From Pseudomonas putida (GTDB lineage Bacteria > Pseudomonadota > Gammaproteobacteria > Pseudomonadales > Pseudomonadaceae), in assembly GCA_029953615.1 (NCBI GenBank), contig CP124529.1, positions 1,516,998 to 1,580,997 of the forward strand: a stretch of 64,000 nucleotides of DNA, in the 5' to 3' direction. Shown here piece after piece: positions 1-10,502 of this stretch. The notes beneath the pieces were generated by a model. It was not told the origin of the DNA, did no database searches, and saw only the letters and a list, made by a program, of their open reading frames with translations. The number at the start of each line of letters is the position of its first letter. The first letter of the stretch is position 1. The position numbers were made by a program, and so were the translations under genes.

Positions 1-81
1 AACGGTCTGACCGTCGGCACCGATAGCTTCACCGCGGAAAATACTGCCGTCGGCAAGGGCGAGTATGGCTGGCTTTGTCAA
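1..81 (-). CDS. carA: Carbamoyl-phosphate synthase small subunit, 5' end only
   Basis: Only the first 27 codons lie in the window; the gene runs off the left edge. The translation begins (M)TKPAILALADGSIFRGEA, the typical N terminus of the glutaminase subunit that supplies ammonia for carbamoyl phosphate in pyrimidine and arginine synthesis. I chose a TTG start at 81 because a good GGGAGG ribosome site precedes it at the right distance. An in-frame ATG twelve codons upstream would place that site inside the gene. It follows dapB on the same strand, the usual Pseudomonas order, with a terminator-like hairpin and a REP pair between them. Confidence 0.85.
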   Translation of the reverse strand, partial: MTKPAILALADGSIFRGEAIGADGQTV

Positions 82-126
82 GAAGACCTCCCGTAAATCA
101 AGCATGAAAGGGCGATCGCAGGTTGC

Positions 127-165
127 AAAAAAGCGGAGTGACGTATGGACACGTCACCCCGCTTT
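127..165 (-). terminator. Hairpin with T-run in the carA leader (terminator or attenuator)
   Basis: On the minus strand a 15-bp stem (AAAGCGGGGTGACGT paired with ACGTCACTCCGCTTT, one G-T pair) around a 6-nt loop is followed by six T. It lies about 45 nt upstream of the carA start and about 225 nt downstream of dapB. It may end the dapB transcript or attenuate carAB; the sequence does not decide, and I see no convincing leader peptide. Confidence 0.7.
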
Positions 166-291
166 CATGTGCTGAATTCAATTCGCTGCGCGCTTTTAGT
201 GGACACACTAAAGCTGTAGCTTACAGAAAAGTGCGTTTTCGGTCTACCGCAGATGTGTCTCTAAAACATATCAATGCGACAGGCTGACATC

Positions 292-379
292 GGTGCTGGC
301 TTCTTCGCGGGCTTGCCCGCTCCCACACGGATTGTGAAGCTCCTGTGGGAGCGGGCAAGCCCGCGAAGAAGCCAGCACC
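292..379. repeat. Inverted pair of REP elements
   Basis: Two P. putida-type REP units face each other as a perfect inverted repeat of about 36 bp per arm (GGTGCTGGCTTCTTCGCGGG and onward) separated by about 16 bp. It lies just downstream of the dapB stop, so the transcript should fold into a long hairpin that could protect its 3' end. Confidence 0.9.
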
Positions 380-390
380 ACTCCAACGGC

Positions 391-2335
<1,945 letters not shown>

Positions 2336-2531
2336 AGGTCATTTGCACCTTGTTGGGCGTCTGGCATCTACGCCGCGCCATCAGCACCTGCCTTTGCCCA
2401 CAGGGCCACTGACAGATGCTGTAAAAATTCTCGAATTCCAGATACGCCAACGCGGGAGCAAGCCCCCGCGCGGTGACATCCTACCAGCTCACCGCCAAAC
2501 GGCGGTGAACCGGCCGACAACATGCAGGGAT
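2336..2531. other. dnaK-dnaJ intergenic region
   Basis: A 196-nt gap. It holds a short GC-rich hairpin near 2450-2475 (CGCGGGAGC / GCCCCCGCG), which resembles half a REP unit. I see no strong independent promoter for dnaJ. Confidence 0.4.
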
Positions 2532-4457
2532 TTACTGCTTGTTGTTGTCTTTCACTTCTTCGAACTCGGCGTCAACCACGTCATCGTGCTTGGCTTCCGG
2601 CTCGGCCTGCTGGGCGCCACCCTGAGGCTGTTCGGCCGACTGCTCGGCGTACATCTTCTGGGCAACCGGTGCCGAAACCTTGGACAGCTCTTCGACCTTG
2701 GCGTCGATGGCAGCCTTGTCGTCGCCTTTGACAGCAGCTTCCAGGGCAACAACGGCAGCCTCGATGGCGGTTTTCTCTTCCGCGGTAACCTTGTCACCGG
2801 CGTCAGCGACCATCTTGCGAGTCGAGTGAACCAGCGCGTCACCCTGGTTACGGGCAGCGGCCAGCTCTTCGAACTTGCGGTCTTCCTCGGCGTTGGCCTC
2901 GGCGTCACGCACCATGCGCTCGATTTCTTCGTCCGACAGGCCGGAGTTGGCCTTGATCACGATCGACTGCGACTTGCCGGTGGCTTTGTCCTTGGCGCTG
3001 ACGTGCAGGATGCCGTTGGCGTCGATGTCGAAGGTTACTTCGATCTGCGGCACACCACGTGGTGCTGGCGGAATGTCAGCCAGGTCGAACTTGCCCAGCG
3101 ACTTGTTCTGGGCAGCCTGCTTGCGCTCACCCTGCAACACGTGAATGGTCACGGCGCCCTGGTTGTCGTCGGCAGTCGAGAACACCTGCGACTTCTTGGT
3201 CGGGATGGTGGTGTTCTTCTCGATCAGCGAAGTCATCACGCCACCCATGGTTTCGATACCCAGGGTCAGCGGGCTGACGTCCAGCAGCAGTACGTCTTTC
3301 ACGTCACCGGCCAGCACGGCGCCCTGGATGGCAGCACCCATGGCCACGGCTTCGTCCGGGTTGACGTCCTTGCGGGCTTCTTTACCGAAGAAGTCGGCAA
3401 CGGCTTTCTGTACCAGCGGCATACGGGTCTGGCCACCAACCAGAATCACGTCGTCGATCTTGCTGGCATCGATGCCGGCGTCCTTCAGCGCGATGCGGCA
3501 AGGCTCGATGGTACGGGCAACCAGGTCTTCGACCAGCGATTCCAGCTTGGCGCGGGAAATCTTCACGTTCAGGTGCTTCGGACCGGTAGCGTCTGCAGTG
3601 ATGTACGGCAGGTTCACGTCGGTCGACTGAGCGGAGGACAGTTCGATCTTGGCCTTTTCAGCGGCTTCTTTCAGACGCTGCAGTGCCAGCGGATCGTTCT
3701 TCAGGTCCATGCCGGACTCTTTCTTGAACTCGTCGACGAGATAGTCGATCAGGCGCATGTCGAAGTCTTCGCCACCCAGGAAGGTGTCGCCGTTGGTAGC
3801 CAGTACTTCGAACTGGTGCTCACCGTCGACTTCGGCGATTTCGATGACCGAAACGTCGAAGGTACCGCCACCCAGGTCATAAACGATGACAGTGTGATCG
3901 CCCTTGGCTTTGTCCATGCCATAAGCCAGTGCAGCGGCAGTCGGCTCGTTGATGATGCGTTTCACGTCCAGGCCAGCGATGCGACCGGCATCCTTGGTAG
4001 CCTGGCGCTGGCTGTCGTTGAAGTACGCCGGAACGGTGATGACCGCTTCGGTCACTGGCTCGCCGAGGTAGTCTTCGGCGGTCTTCTTCATTTTCTTCAG
4101 GACTTCGGCGCTGATTTGCGGCGGCGCCATGTCTTTGCCACTGGCCTGTACCCAGGCGTCGCCGTTGCCGGCCTTGACGATCTTGTAAGGCACCAGCTTG
4201 ATGTCTTTCTGCACGACGTCTTCTTCGAAGCGGCGGCCGATCAGGCGTTTCACTGCGAACAGGGTGTTGTGCGGGTTGGTGACAGCCTGGCGCTTGGCCG
4301 ACTGACCGACCAGGATTTCGCCGTCGTTGGCGTAGGCCACGATCGAAGGGGTAGTACGCGCGCCTTCGGCGTTTTCAATGACCTTGACGTTACCGTTTTC
4401 CAGAACGGAGACGCACGAGTTGGTGGTCCCCAGGTCGATACCGATGATTTTGCCCAT
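2532..4457 (-). CDS. dnaK: Molecular chaperone DnaK (Hsp70)
   Basis: A 641-residue ATP-dependent chaperone of the heat-shock response. It begins [16 protein letters not shown], the Hsp70 phosphate-binding motif, has the usual ATPase and substrate-binding halves, and ends in the acidic tail [14 protein letters not shown] placed the start at 4457, preceded by CGGGAGAG. The reading frame stays open for 26 more codons upstream, but that stretch has no ribosome site and does not look like Hsp70. It lies between grpE and dnaJ and is probably driven mainly by the sigma-32 promoter ahead of grpE. Confidence 0.98.
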   Translation of the reverse strand: MGKIIGIDLGTTNSCVSVLENGNVKVIENAEGARTTPSIVAYANDGEILVGQSAKRQAVTNPHNTLFAVKRLIGRRFEEDVVQKDIKLVPYKIVKAGNGDAWVQASGKDMAPPQISAEVLKKMKKTAEDYLGEPVTEAVITVPAYFNDSQRQATKDAGRIAGLDVKRIINEPTAAALAYGMDKAKGDHTVIVYDLGGGTFDVSVIEIAEVDGEHQFEVLATNGDTFLGGEDFDMRLIDYLVDEFKKESGMDLKNDPLALQRLKEAAEKAKIELSSAQSTDVNLPYITADATGPKHLNVKISRAKLESLVEDLVARTIEPCRIALKDAGIDASKIDDVILVGGQTRMPLVQKAVADFFGKEARKDVNPDEAVAMGAAIQGAVLAGDVKDVLLLDVSPLTLGIETMGGVMTSLIEKNTTIPTKKSQVFSTADDNQGAVTIHVLQGERKQAAQNKSLGKFDLADIPPAPRGVPQIEVTFDIDANGILHVSAKDKATGKSQSIVIKANSGLSDEEIERMVRDAEANAEEDRKFEELAAARNQGDALVHSTRKMVADAGDKVTAEEKTAIEAAVVALEAAVKGDDKAAIDAKVEELSKVSAPVAQKMYAEQSAEQPQGGAQQAEPEAKHDDVVDAEFEEVKDNNKQ

Positions 4458-4560
4458 GTTTGACTCTCCCGAAACTTTGAATTTGGTAGCAGCGACTACT
4501 TTGGCCAACTGCGGTAATACTTGAACGCTTGACACCTAGATGGGGATGCCCCGGAGGATT

Positions 4561-5118
4561 TCAAGCCTTCTCATTGATCGAGGGTTGTGGCGCGCTCGGC
4601 GCCTTGCTGACCACCACCATGGCGGGGCGCAGCAGGCGGCCATTGAGCAGGTAGCCCTTCTGGAACACGTTCAGCACGCTGTTCGGCTCTACCTCGGCGT
4701 TTTCCTGCATGGCCATCGCCTGGTGGTGCTCAGGGTTGAACGGCTGGCCATGCGGGTCGACCGCTTCGAGGTTGTAGCGCTTGAGGGTGTCCTGGAACAT
4801 CTTCAGGGTCAGCTCGACACCTTCACGGATCTGCTTGACGTGCTCGTCTTCCGCGCTGGAGTGAGCCAGGGCCAGCTCCAGGCTGTCGATCACCGGCAGC
4901 AGGTCGCTGGAGAATTTCTCCAGGGCAAACTTGTGGGCTTTCTCGACATCCTGTTCGGCGCGACGACGCACGTTCTGCAAGTCGGCTACGGCGCGCAGCG
5001 ACTGGTCCTTGGCAGCGGCCAGCTGTTCCTCGAGTTCCAGAACACGGGCATCAGCAGCGGGTTCTGCACCGGTTTCTTCAACGTTAAGGTCTTTTTCGTT
5101 CAGCTGTTCGTCAGCCAT
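4561..5118 (-). CDS. grpE: Nucleotide exchange factor GrpE
   Basis: A 185-residue partner of DnaK that promotes ADP release. The acidic start [12 protein letters not shown] is followed by a long coiled coil (about residues 30-90) and the C-terminal beta domain containing [15 protein letters not shown], a GrpE signature. The start at 5118 is preceded by AGGAGAG; an upstream in-frame ATG (5136) has no site. It is the first gene of the grpE-dnaK-dnaJ cluster and is divergent from recN. Confidence 0.96.
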   Translation of the reverse strand: MADEQLNEKDLNVEETGAEPAADARVLELEEQLAAAKDQSLRAVADLQNVRRRAEQDVEKAHKFALEKFSSDLLPVIDSLELALAHSSAEDEHVKQIREGVELTLKMFQDTLKRYNLEAVDPHGQPFNPEHHQAMAMQENAEVEPNSVLNVFQKGYLLNGRLLRPAMVVVSKAPSAPQPSINEKA

Positions 5119-5176
5119 GGGGTCTCTCCTGCGCAATTTTGTGGACTGCGAGCCAGGCTCGCCTTGGATGTCGGCT

Positions 5177-5204
5177 ATATGGGGCCGAAAAAAACAGCTT
5201 CAAG
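5177..5204 (-). promoter_or_regulatory. Sigma-32 heat-shock promoter of grpE
   Basis: On the minus strand CTTGAAG, a 13-nt spacer, then CCCCATAT matches the sigma-32 consensus (CTTGAAA-N13-CCCCAT) nearly perfectly. It lies about 60 nt upstream of grpE, so it should make grpE, dnaK and dnaJ heat inducible. Confidence 0.85.
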
Positions 5205-5270
5205 GGGCAAGGTGGTTTTCCCGGCTGCAACAGAATCTGCCAGGGGGCATTGGCAGGCCTGAAAAAAGTA

Positions 5271-5286
5271 CTGTATAAATAACCAG
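5271..5286 (+). promoter_or_regulatory. LexA (SOS) box before recN
   Basis: CTGTATAAATAACCAG fits the SOS box CTGT-N8-ACAG with one mismatch. It lies 24 nt before the recN start, where LexA would block transcription. recN is a classic SOS gene. Confidence 0.75.
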
Positions 5287-5309
5287 ATCTGACTTTCGGG
5301 AGCCGCCCC

Positions 5310-6983
5310 ATGCTGGTGCACCTGTCCATACACAACTACGCCATCGTCGAGCACCTCGACCTCGAAATCGCCCGCGGCATGTCCGTCATCACCGGCGAGA
5401 CCGGTGCCGGCAAGTCGATCATGCTCGACGCCCTCGGCCTGGCATTGGGCGACCGGGCCGACAGCGGCGTGGTGCGTCCCGGCACGGACAAGGCAGACAT
5501 CCTCGCCACCTTCGATCTGGTGGACATTCCCGAGGCGCATGCCTGGCTGGCCGAGCGCGACCTGGACAACGACGGCCTGTGCATCCTGCGCCGGGTGATC
5601 ACCGCCGAAGGCCGCAGCCGCGGCTATATCAATGGCACGCCATGCCCGCTCGGCGACCTCAAGGCGCTGGGCGAGCTGCTGATCGATATCCATAGCCAGC
5701 ATGAGCACCAGTCGCTACTCAAGACCGACACCCACCGTCGCCTGCTCGACGAGTACGCCGGCGCCGTCGACCTGGCCCGCCAGGTACAGTTGGCGGCCAA
5801 GCGCTGGAACCAGACCCGCCTGGAGCTGGAGCGCCTGGCCAACTCCGGCGATGAGCAGCGCGCCCGCCATCAGCTGCTGAGCTACCAGCTGGAGGAACTG
5901 GACAATCTTGGCCTGGGCGAACACGAGCTGGAGCAGCTGGAGCAGGAACACAAGAACCTGACCAGCGCCGAAGCCCTGTTCGGCATCTGCCGCCAGGTCA
6001 TCGACCAGTGCAGCGAAAGCGATTCTGGCAATGTGCTCAGCGCCCTCACCTCCAGCCTCAACCGCCTGGGTGCCGCCACCAATTCGCCAAAGGCACTGGG
6101 CGAAGCGGCCAACCTGATCGCCAGTGCGCAGATCCAGGTCGAGGAAGCCGTAGGCGAACTCAACCGTTTCCTCGACAACTTCGACGCCGACCCCATGCGT
6201 CTGCAGGCATTGGAAGAACGCCTCGACACTATCTACACGCTGGCGCGCAAACACCGGGTGCACCCTACCGAGCTGCCCCATCTGCAGCAGCAGTTGATGG
6301 AAGAGCTGGAGGGCCTGAACGCCAGTGACGAGTCGATCGAGCGCCTGGGTGAGGAGCTGGCCGCTTTCGCCCAGCACTATAAAGAAAAGGCTCGCGAACT
6401 CAGCGCACTGCGCCAGCAGGCCGCCCAGCAACTGGCGGTGGCCGTCGAGCAGGAGATCCAGCGCCTGGGCATGCCCGGGGGGCGCTTCTGCATCGCCCTT
6501 ACCCCCAATGAGGGAGCAGACCTTTCCCCTCATGGCCTGGAGCAGATCGAGCTACTGGTCAGCGCCAACCCCGGCCAACCGCTCAAGGGCCTGGCCAAGG
6601 TGGCTTCAGGTGGCGAACTGTCGCGCATCAGCCTGGCAATCCAGGTGATTACCGCGCAGACCTCGCGCATTCCCACCCTGGTGTTCGACGAAGTCGACGT
6701 CGGTATCGGCGGGCCTACTGCCGAAATCGTCGGCCAATTGCTGCGCCGCCTGGGCGAACGTGGCCAGGTGCTGACCGTGACCCACCTGCCGCAGGTGGCG
6801 GCACAGGGGCATCACCACCTGTTCGTGCACAAGGTGCGCAACAGCGACACCACCCACACTGCCGTGGCCAGCCTGGGCAAGCGCGAGCGGGTCGAAGAGG
6901 TGGCGCGGATGCTGGGCGGCATCGACCTGACCAAGGAATCCCTGGCCCATGCGCGCAAGATGGTGGTTAGCGGCAAGGCCTGA
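5310..6983 (+). CDS. recN: DNA repair protein RecN
   Basis: A 557-residue SMC-like ATPase used in recombinational repair of double-strand breaks. Walker A is GETGAGKS at residues 29-36. A long central coiled coil follows, then the C-terminal half with the signature-containing region (ASGGELSRISLAIQ) and Walker B (TLVFDEVDVGIGG). The length matches the family. The start is preceded by CGGGAG. It is divergent from grpE and controlled by the LexA box upstream. Confidence 0.97.
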   Translation: MLVHLSIHNYAIVEHLDLEIARGMSVITGETGAGKSIMLDALGLALGDRADSGVVRPGTDKADILATFDLVDIPEAHAWLAERDLDNDGLCILRRVITAEGRSRGYINGTPCPLGDLKALGELLIDIHSQHEHQSLLKTDTHRRLLDEYAGAVDLARQVQLAAKRWNQTRLELERLANSGDEQRARHQLLSYQLEELDNLGLGEHELEQLEQEHKNLTSAEALFGICRQVIDQCSESDSGNVLSALTSSLNRLGAATNSPKALGEAANLIASAQIQVEEAVGELNRFLDNFDADPMRLQALEERLDTIYTLARKHRVHPTELPHLQQQLMEELEGLNASDESIERLGEELAAFAQHYKEKARELSALRQQAAQQLAVAVEQEIQRLGMPGGRFCIALTPNEGADLSPHGLEQIELLVSANPGQPLKGLAKVASGGELSRISLAIQVITAQTSRIPTLVFDEVDVGIGGPTAEIVGQLLRRLGERGQVLTVTHLPQVAAQGHHHLFVHKVRNSDTTHTAVASLGKRERVEEVARMLGGIDLTKESLAHARKMVVSGKA

Positions 6984-7003
6984 GCCCTCATTTTTCAGGA
7001 CAA

Positions 7004-7085
7004 TTCGCGGGCACGCCCGCTCCCACAGGATATTCACCGGATCTGAAATCTGTAGCGTACCTGTGGGAGCGGGCGCGCCCGCGAA
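7004..7085. repeat. Inverted pair of REP elements
   Basis: Facing REP units (TTCGCGGGCACGCCCGCTCC and its inverse) with about 30 bp between the arms, in the recN-fur intergenic region. Confidence 0.88.
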
Positions 7086-7125
7086 GGGGCCAGCGCCGAC
7101 AACACATCTTCCAGCCCCAGAAAGC

Positions 7126-7153
7126 ACAAAGGCGACCCGAAGGTCGCCTTTGT
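7126..7153. terminator. Bidirectional terminator between recN and fur
   Basis: ACAAAGGCGACC / GGTCGCCTTTGT is a perfect stem of 12 bp flanked by A and T runs on both strands. It fits as the terminator of fur on the minus strand and of recN on the plus strand. Confidence 0.8.
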
Positions 7154-7174
7154 CATTCATAACGATAAAAATCG

Positions 7175-7579
7175 TTACTTCTTTTTACGTACGTACAGGA
7201 CCAGATTGTGGTCCACCAGCTCGTAGCCATGCTCGGCCACGATCTCACGCTGGCGCTTCTCGATCTCGGCATCCATGAACTCGATGACTTCACTGGTCTC
7301 CACGTTGACCATATGGTCGTGGTGACCGCCATCGGCCAGTTCGAACACCGCATGACCGCCGTCGAAGTTGTGGCGAACCACCAGACCCGCCGCTTCGAAC
7401 TGGGTCAGTACGCGATAGACGGTGGCCAGGCCCACATCCTCGCCAGCCTCCATCAGCGCCTTGTAAACATCCTCGGCGCTCATGTGACGCTGCTCTGTGG
7501 AGTCGAGCATCTGAAGGATCTTGACTCGAGGCAGGGTCACCTTGAGACCGGCTTTGCGCAATTCGCTATTTTCAACCAT
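7175..7579 (-). CDS. fur: Ferric uptake regulator Fur
   Basis: A 134-residue iron-sensing repressor. It begins MVENSELRKAGLKVTLPRVK (winged helix). It carries the metal-site histidines in GGHHDHMVNVETSEVIEFMD and in the C-terminal HGYELVDHNLVLYV. I used the ATG at 7579; 44 extra in-frame upstream codons overlap the bamE promoter and do not look like Fur. It is divergent from bamE, the conserved pseudomonad arrangement. Confidence 0.97.
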   Translation of the reverse strand: MVENSELRKAGLKVTLPRVKILQMLDSTEQRHMSAEDVYKALMEAGEDVGLATVYRVLTQFEAAGLVVRHNFDGGHAVFELADGGHHDHMVNVETSEVIEFMDAEIEKRQREIVAEHGYELVDHNLVLYVRKKK

Positions 7580-7676
7580 GGTCAGCTTTCTCGCCGATGC
7601 TGCTTCGCAGCTTCTCTTAATACGGGTATGATCGGGGTTTACGTTGTCCAGCCAAGATAGTGGAAGTCGCCCACCG

Positions 7677-8210
7677 ATGCAAAACACCAAGCTCTTGCTA
7701 ACCAGCCTCACCCTAGTGGGACTGCTCGCACTCGCCGGTTGCTCGTTTCCCGGGGTTTACAAAATCGACATCCAGCAGGGCAATGTCGTTACGCAAGACA
7801 TGATAGACCAATTGCGCCCCGGAATGACCCGCCGGCAAGTAAGGTTTATCATGGGCAATCCGCTGATCCAGGACACCTTCAACACCAACCGTTGGGATTA
7901 CCTGTACAGCCTGCAGCCAGGCGGCGGCAAACGTCAGCAAGAACGCATGAGCGTGTTCTTCAACGAAAGCGACCAGTTGGTCAGCCTGTCTGGCGACTTC
8001 ATGCCAGGCGTCAGCCGCGACCAGGAAATCCTCGGTGGCAGCGGCGACACCACGGTCAGCCCGGCCAACCAGCCTGAGCAGCCAACCGTGCAGCCTGAAG
8101 AAAAACCGGCCAAGCCAGGCTCGGTGGAAGAATCCATCCAGCGTGAGATCGACACTATCGAGACCACCCCGGTCCCGACGCCGGCCCCGCTGGAAACCTC
8201 GCCTCAATAA
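7677..8210 (+). CDS. bamE: Outer-membrane assembly lipoprotein BamE (OmlA)
   Basis: A 177-residue lipoprotein of the beta-barrel assembly machinery. The signal peptide ends in the lipobox LALAGC, with Cys 22 as the lipidated residue. The SmpA/OmlA domain follows ([29 protein letters not shown], then NRWDYLY). The C-terminal 60 residues are low-complexity and Pro/Glu-rich, an extension usual in Pseudomonas. The start at 7677 has TGGAAG upstream. A strong terminator ends the unit. Confidence 0.95.
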   Translation: MQNTKLLLTSLTLVGLLALAGCSFPGVYKIDIQQGNVVTQDMIDQLRPGMTRRQVRFIMGNPLIQDTFNTNRWDYLYSLQPGGGKRQQERMSVFFNESDQLVSLSGDFMPGVSRDQEILGGSGDTTVSPANQPEQPTVQPEEKPAKPGSVEESIQREIDTIETTPVPTPAPLETSPQ

Positions 8211-8224
8211 GCGGCGAGCAGATA

Positions 8225-8257
8225 CAAAAAAGCCCGGACCTGGTCCGGGCTTTTTTT
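8225..8257. terminator. Bidirectional terminator between bamE and ratA
   Basis: AGCCCGGACC / GGTCCGGGCT is a perfect stem with A6 on one side and T7 on the other, so it can end both convergent genes. Confidence 0.9.
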
Positions 8258-8273
8258 GTTGCCGTTTTTTCAA

Positions 8274-8708
8274 TCAGGCATTCAGCTGCTTGGCGCGCTG
8301 GCAGAACGCATCCACCAGCGTATTGGCCGCCTGGTTGAACAGCGGCCCCAGGGTTGCGCGCACCAGCGGCCCCGCGTAGTCGAACGACAGGTCGAGGCTG
8401 ATCTTGCAGGCTTTGTCACCCAACGGTTTGAACACCCACAAGCCATGCAGCTGGGTGAAAGGCCCCTCTTCCAGGTTCATCTCGATGGACTGCCCCGGCA
8501 CCAGCACGTTGCGCGTAACGAAGTGCTGGCTCATGCCACCCTTGGCCACTTCGAGCTTGGCGCGCATGTGCGTGTCGTTGGCTTCCAGTACCGTGGAATC
8601 GGAGCACCAAGGCAGAAATTCCGGGTAGCTGGCGACATCATTGACCAGGTCATACAGCGCCTGGGCGGGGTATGGCAGCAGGGCGGAGCGTTGAATATGG
8701 GTAGTCAT
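8274..8708 (-). CDS. ratA: RatA/Coq10-family START-domain protein
   Basis: A 144-residue single-domain protein of the RatA/YfjG (polyketide cyclase, START-like) family. It begins MTTHIQRSALLPYPAQALYD and contains NDVASYPEFLPWC, typical of the family. Homologues were described as a toxin blocking 70S assembly (RatA) and as ubiquinone-binding Coq10-like proteins; the sequence does not distinguish these. It diverges from smpB. The rnfH/ratB gene often found between ratA and bamE is absent: only the 63-nt terminator region separates them here. Confidence 0.88.
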   Translation of the reverse strand: MTTHIQRSALLPYPAQALYDLVNDVASYPEFLPWCSDSTVLEANDTHMRAKLEVAKGGMSQHFVTRNVLVPGQSIEMNLEEGPFTQLHGLWVFKPLGDKACKISLDLSFDYAGPLVRATLGPLFNQAANTLVDAFCQRAKQLNA

Positions 8709-8871
8709 CCAGGCGTCACTTCCAGGGCTGGGTGGCGTTGCTTCGCAGCGCGCCGAAAACATTTTCTGTAGCTATGACAGCGCCGGTATTGTCCGGTATT
8801 CATTGCAGTGGCTCAAGCACACCGAAATCCCATAGCGGACGACGCACCGACTTGCCTATAATGCCGCCCCT

Positions 8872-9354
8872 ATGGCTAAGCAAAAAAAACATCCGACCGG
8901 GACCATCGCGCAAAACAAGAAAGCGCGACACGATTACTTCATCGAACACAAGTTCGAGGCCGGGCTGGTCCTGTCCGGCTGGGAAGTAAAAAGCCTGCGA
9001 GCCGGCAAGGCGCACCTGACTGACAGCTACGTGCTGCTGAAGGACGGTGAGGCCTGGCTGTTCGGCAGCCACATCACCCCGCTGACCACGGCCAGCACCC
9101 ACGTCATCGCCGACCCCATTCGCACCCGCAAGCTGCTGCTGAACAAGCGCGAGCTCGAGCGCCTGGAAGCGGCCGTGGCGCAAAAGGGTTACACCTGCGT
9201 GGCCCTGGCGCTGTACTGGAGCAAGCACCTGATCAAGTGCGAAATTGCACTGGGCAAGGGCAAGAAGGAATTCGACAAGCGCGACACCATGCGCGAGCGT
9301 GATTCCAACCGCGAGCTGCAGCGGGCTGTGCGGAACAAGGGCAAAGAAGAGTAA
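8872..9354 (+). CDS. smpB: SsrA-binding protein SmpB
   Basis: A 160-residue tmRNA partner that delivers ssrA to stalled ribosomes. It begins [20 protein letters not shown], with the core [19 protein letters not shown], and ends with the basic tail ([16 protein letters not shown]) that enters the mRNA channel. No ribosome site is visible, and a perfect TATAAT ends only nine bases before the ATG, so translation may be leaderless or nearly so. ssrA itself lies about 7.6 kb downstream. Confidence 0.96.
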   Translation: MAKQKKHPTGTIAQNKKARHDYFIEHKFEAGLVLSGWEVKSLRAGKAHLTDSYVLLKDGEAWLFGSHITPLTTASTHVIADPIRTRKLLLNKRELERLEAAVAQKGYTCVALALYWSKHLIKCEIALGKGKKEFDKRDTMRERDSNRELQRAVRNKGKEE

Positions 9355-9378
9355 TAACTCCTTAGCCTGTTCCGGCCT

Positions 9379-9462
9379 CTTCGCGGGCTCGCCCGCTCCC
9401 ACAGGTATCGCGCCACTTTCAGGCTCGGCGCATATCCTGTGGGAGCGGGCAAGCCCGCGAAG
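9379..9462. repeat. Inverted pair of REP elements
   Basis: CTTCGCGGGCTCGCCCGCTC and its inverse complement, about 30 bp apart, between the convergent smpB and lldR. It probably serves as the 3' structure for both. Confidence 0.88.
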
Positions 9463-9477
9463 AATCCAACACCAATC

Positions 9478-10245
9478 TCAGCGCCCGCTACGCCGCTCCG
9501 CCCGCGCCACCCGCTGCGCCTCTTCGTGCGCCTCTTCCAGCACCTCCTGCACATACAGAATGTGCCGGCTGGACACCTCCCGCGCTTCCTCCGCCCTGCC
9601 CTCGACTATCGCCAGGTACAGCTCCCGGTGCTGGCTTATCAGCATGTCCCGAGTCTCGGCCCGTTGCTGGTACATGCCACCGATGTTGGTTACCACGTTG
9701 CGCTTGAGCAGGTCGAACAAGCCCCGGATGGTGTGCAGCAGCACGGCATTATGACTGGCCTCGGCAATCGCCAGGTGGAAGCGCGCATCGGCCGCCCCCT
9801 CCTCCGCCCGGGTCACTTCGTCAGCCCTGGCATAGCAGTCCTGTAGCGCATCGAAGGCCGCCTTGAGCCGCGCGCGGTCCGGCTGGGTGGCGCGCTGGGC
9901 CGCGTAGTAGGCGCAGGACGCCTCCAGGGTATGGCGGAATTCGAGCAGGTCACGCTGCGCCTCGGCACTGTGCTCGAGCAGCTGCAGCAACGGGTCGCTG
10001 AACGTGGACCCCAAGGACTCGGCGACAAAATTGCCCCCACCCTGGCGACTGACCAGCAGCCCCTTGGCCACCAGCTTCTGGATCGCCTCACGCAGTGACG
10101 GGCGGGACACGCCGAACTGCTCGGCGAGGACGCGCTCGGCCGGCAGCCGCTGCCCCGAGGTCAGCGTACCTTCCAGAATCATCCCTTCCAGCCGATCGAC
10201 GATGTCGTCGGACAGGCGCCGTTGGCGGACCTGATCAAAAACCAT
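9478..10245 (-). CDS. lldR: Lactate-responsive FadR/GntR-family regulator
   Basis: A 255-residue repressor with an N-terminal winged helix (AERVLAEQFGVSRPSLREAIQKL, about residues 35-60) and an all-helical FCD ligand domain. The FCD metal-site histidines are in DARFHLAIAEASHN and on the SQHRELYLAI helix. It is divergent from lldP, and an inverted repeat with the GntR/FadR form TGGTCTTACCA lies in front of lldP. By homology it should release that operator on binding lactate. I chose ATG 10245, preceded by GGAGAG, over a GTG one codon upstream. Confidence 0.9.
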   Translation of the reverse strand: MVFDQVRQRRLSDDIVDRLEGMILEGTLTSGQRLPAERVLAEQFGVSRPSLREAIQKLVAKGLLVSRQGGGNFVAESLGSTFSDPLLQLLEHSAEAQRDLLEFRHTLEASCAYYAAQRATQPDRARLKAAFDALQDCYARADEVTRAEEGAADARFHLAIAEASHNAVLLHTIRGLFDLLKRNVVTNIGGMYQQRAETRDMLISQHRELYLAIVEGRAEEAREVSSRHILYVQEVLEEAHEEAQRVARAERRSGR

Positions 10246-10392
10246 CACATGCTCTCCACAAACCCCCGGCAGATTTCAGGGGGCGTCTATTCTCGCCGAT
10301 CCAGGCCGCGCAAACACCCATCAGGCAATGATTTTCCAAGCCCATCAGGCGCCCGCTCATCGGCACTCGACCAAAGTTTTGCACGGGACAAA

Positions 10393-10456
10393 TTGACACA
10401 CCCACGACGACGCTTTTAACCTAGCGCCCAGCCATTGTAAATTGGTCTTACCAATT
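10393..10456 (+). promoter_or_regulatory. lldP promoter and LldR operator
   Basis: TTGACA (10393-10398) and TTTAAC (10415-10420), 16 nt apart, form a plausible promoter. The palindrome AATTGGT-CTT-ACCAATT follows at 10440-10456 and matches the FadR-family TNGTNNNACNA pattern. Its position 20 nt downstream of the -10 suits a roadblock repressor. Confidence 0.75.
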
Positions 10457-10502
10457 ATCCAATGCCAGTGCCTGACCAACAACAATTAGGGGCCACCCCA
10501 AT

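Noticed and set aside
292..379. CRISPR or IS ends
   Set aside because: The same unit recurs between host genes (7004, 9379, 16272) as inverted pairs without open reading frames; these are REP elements.
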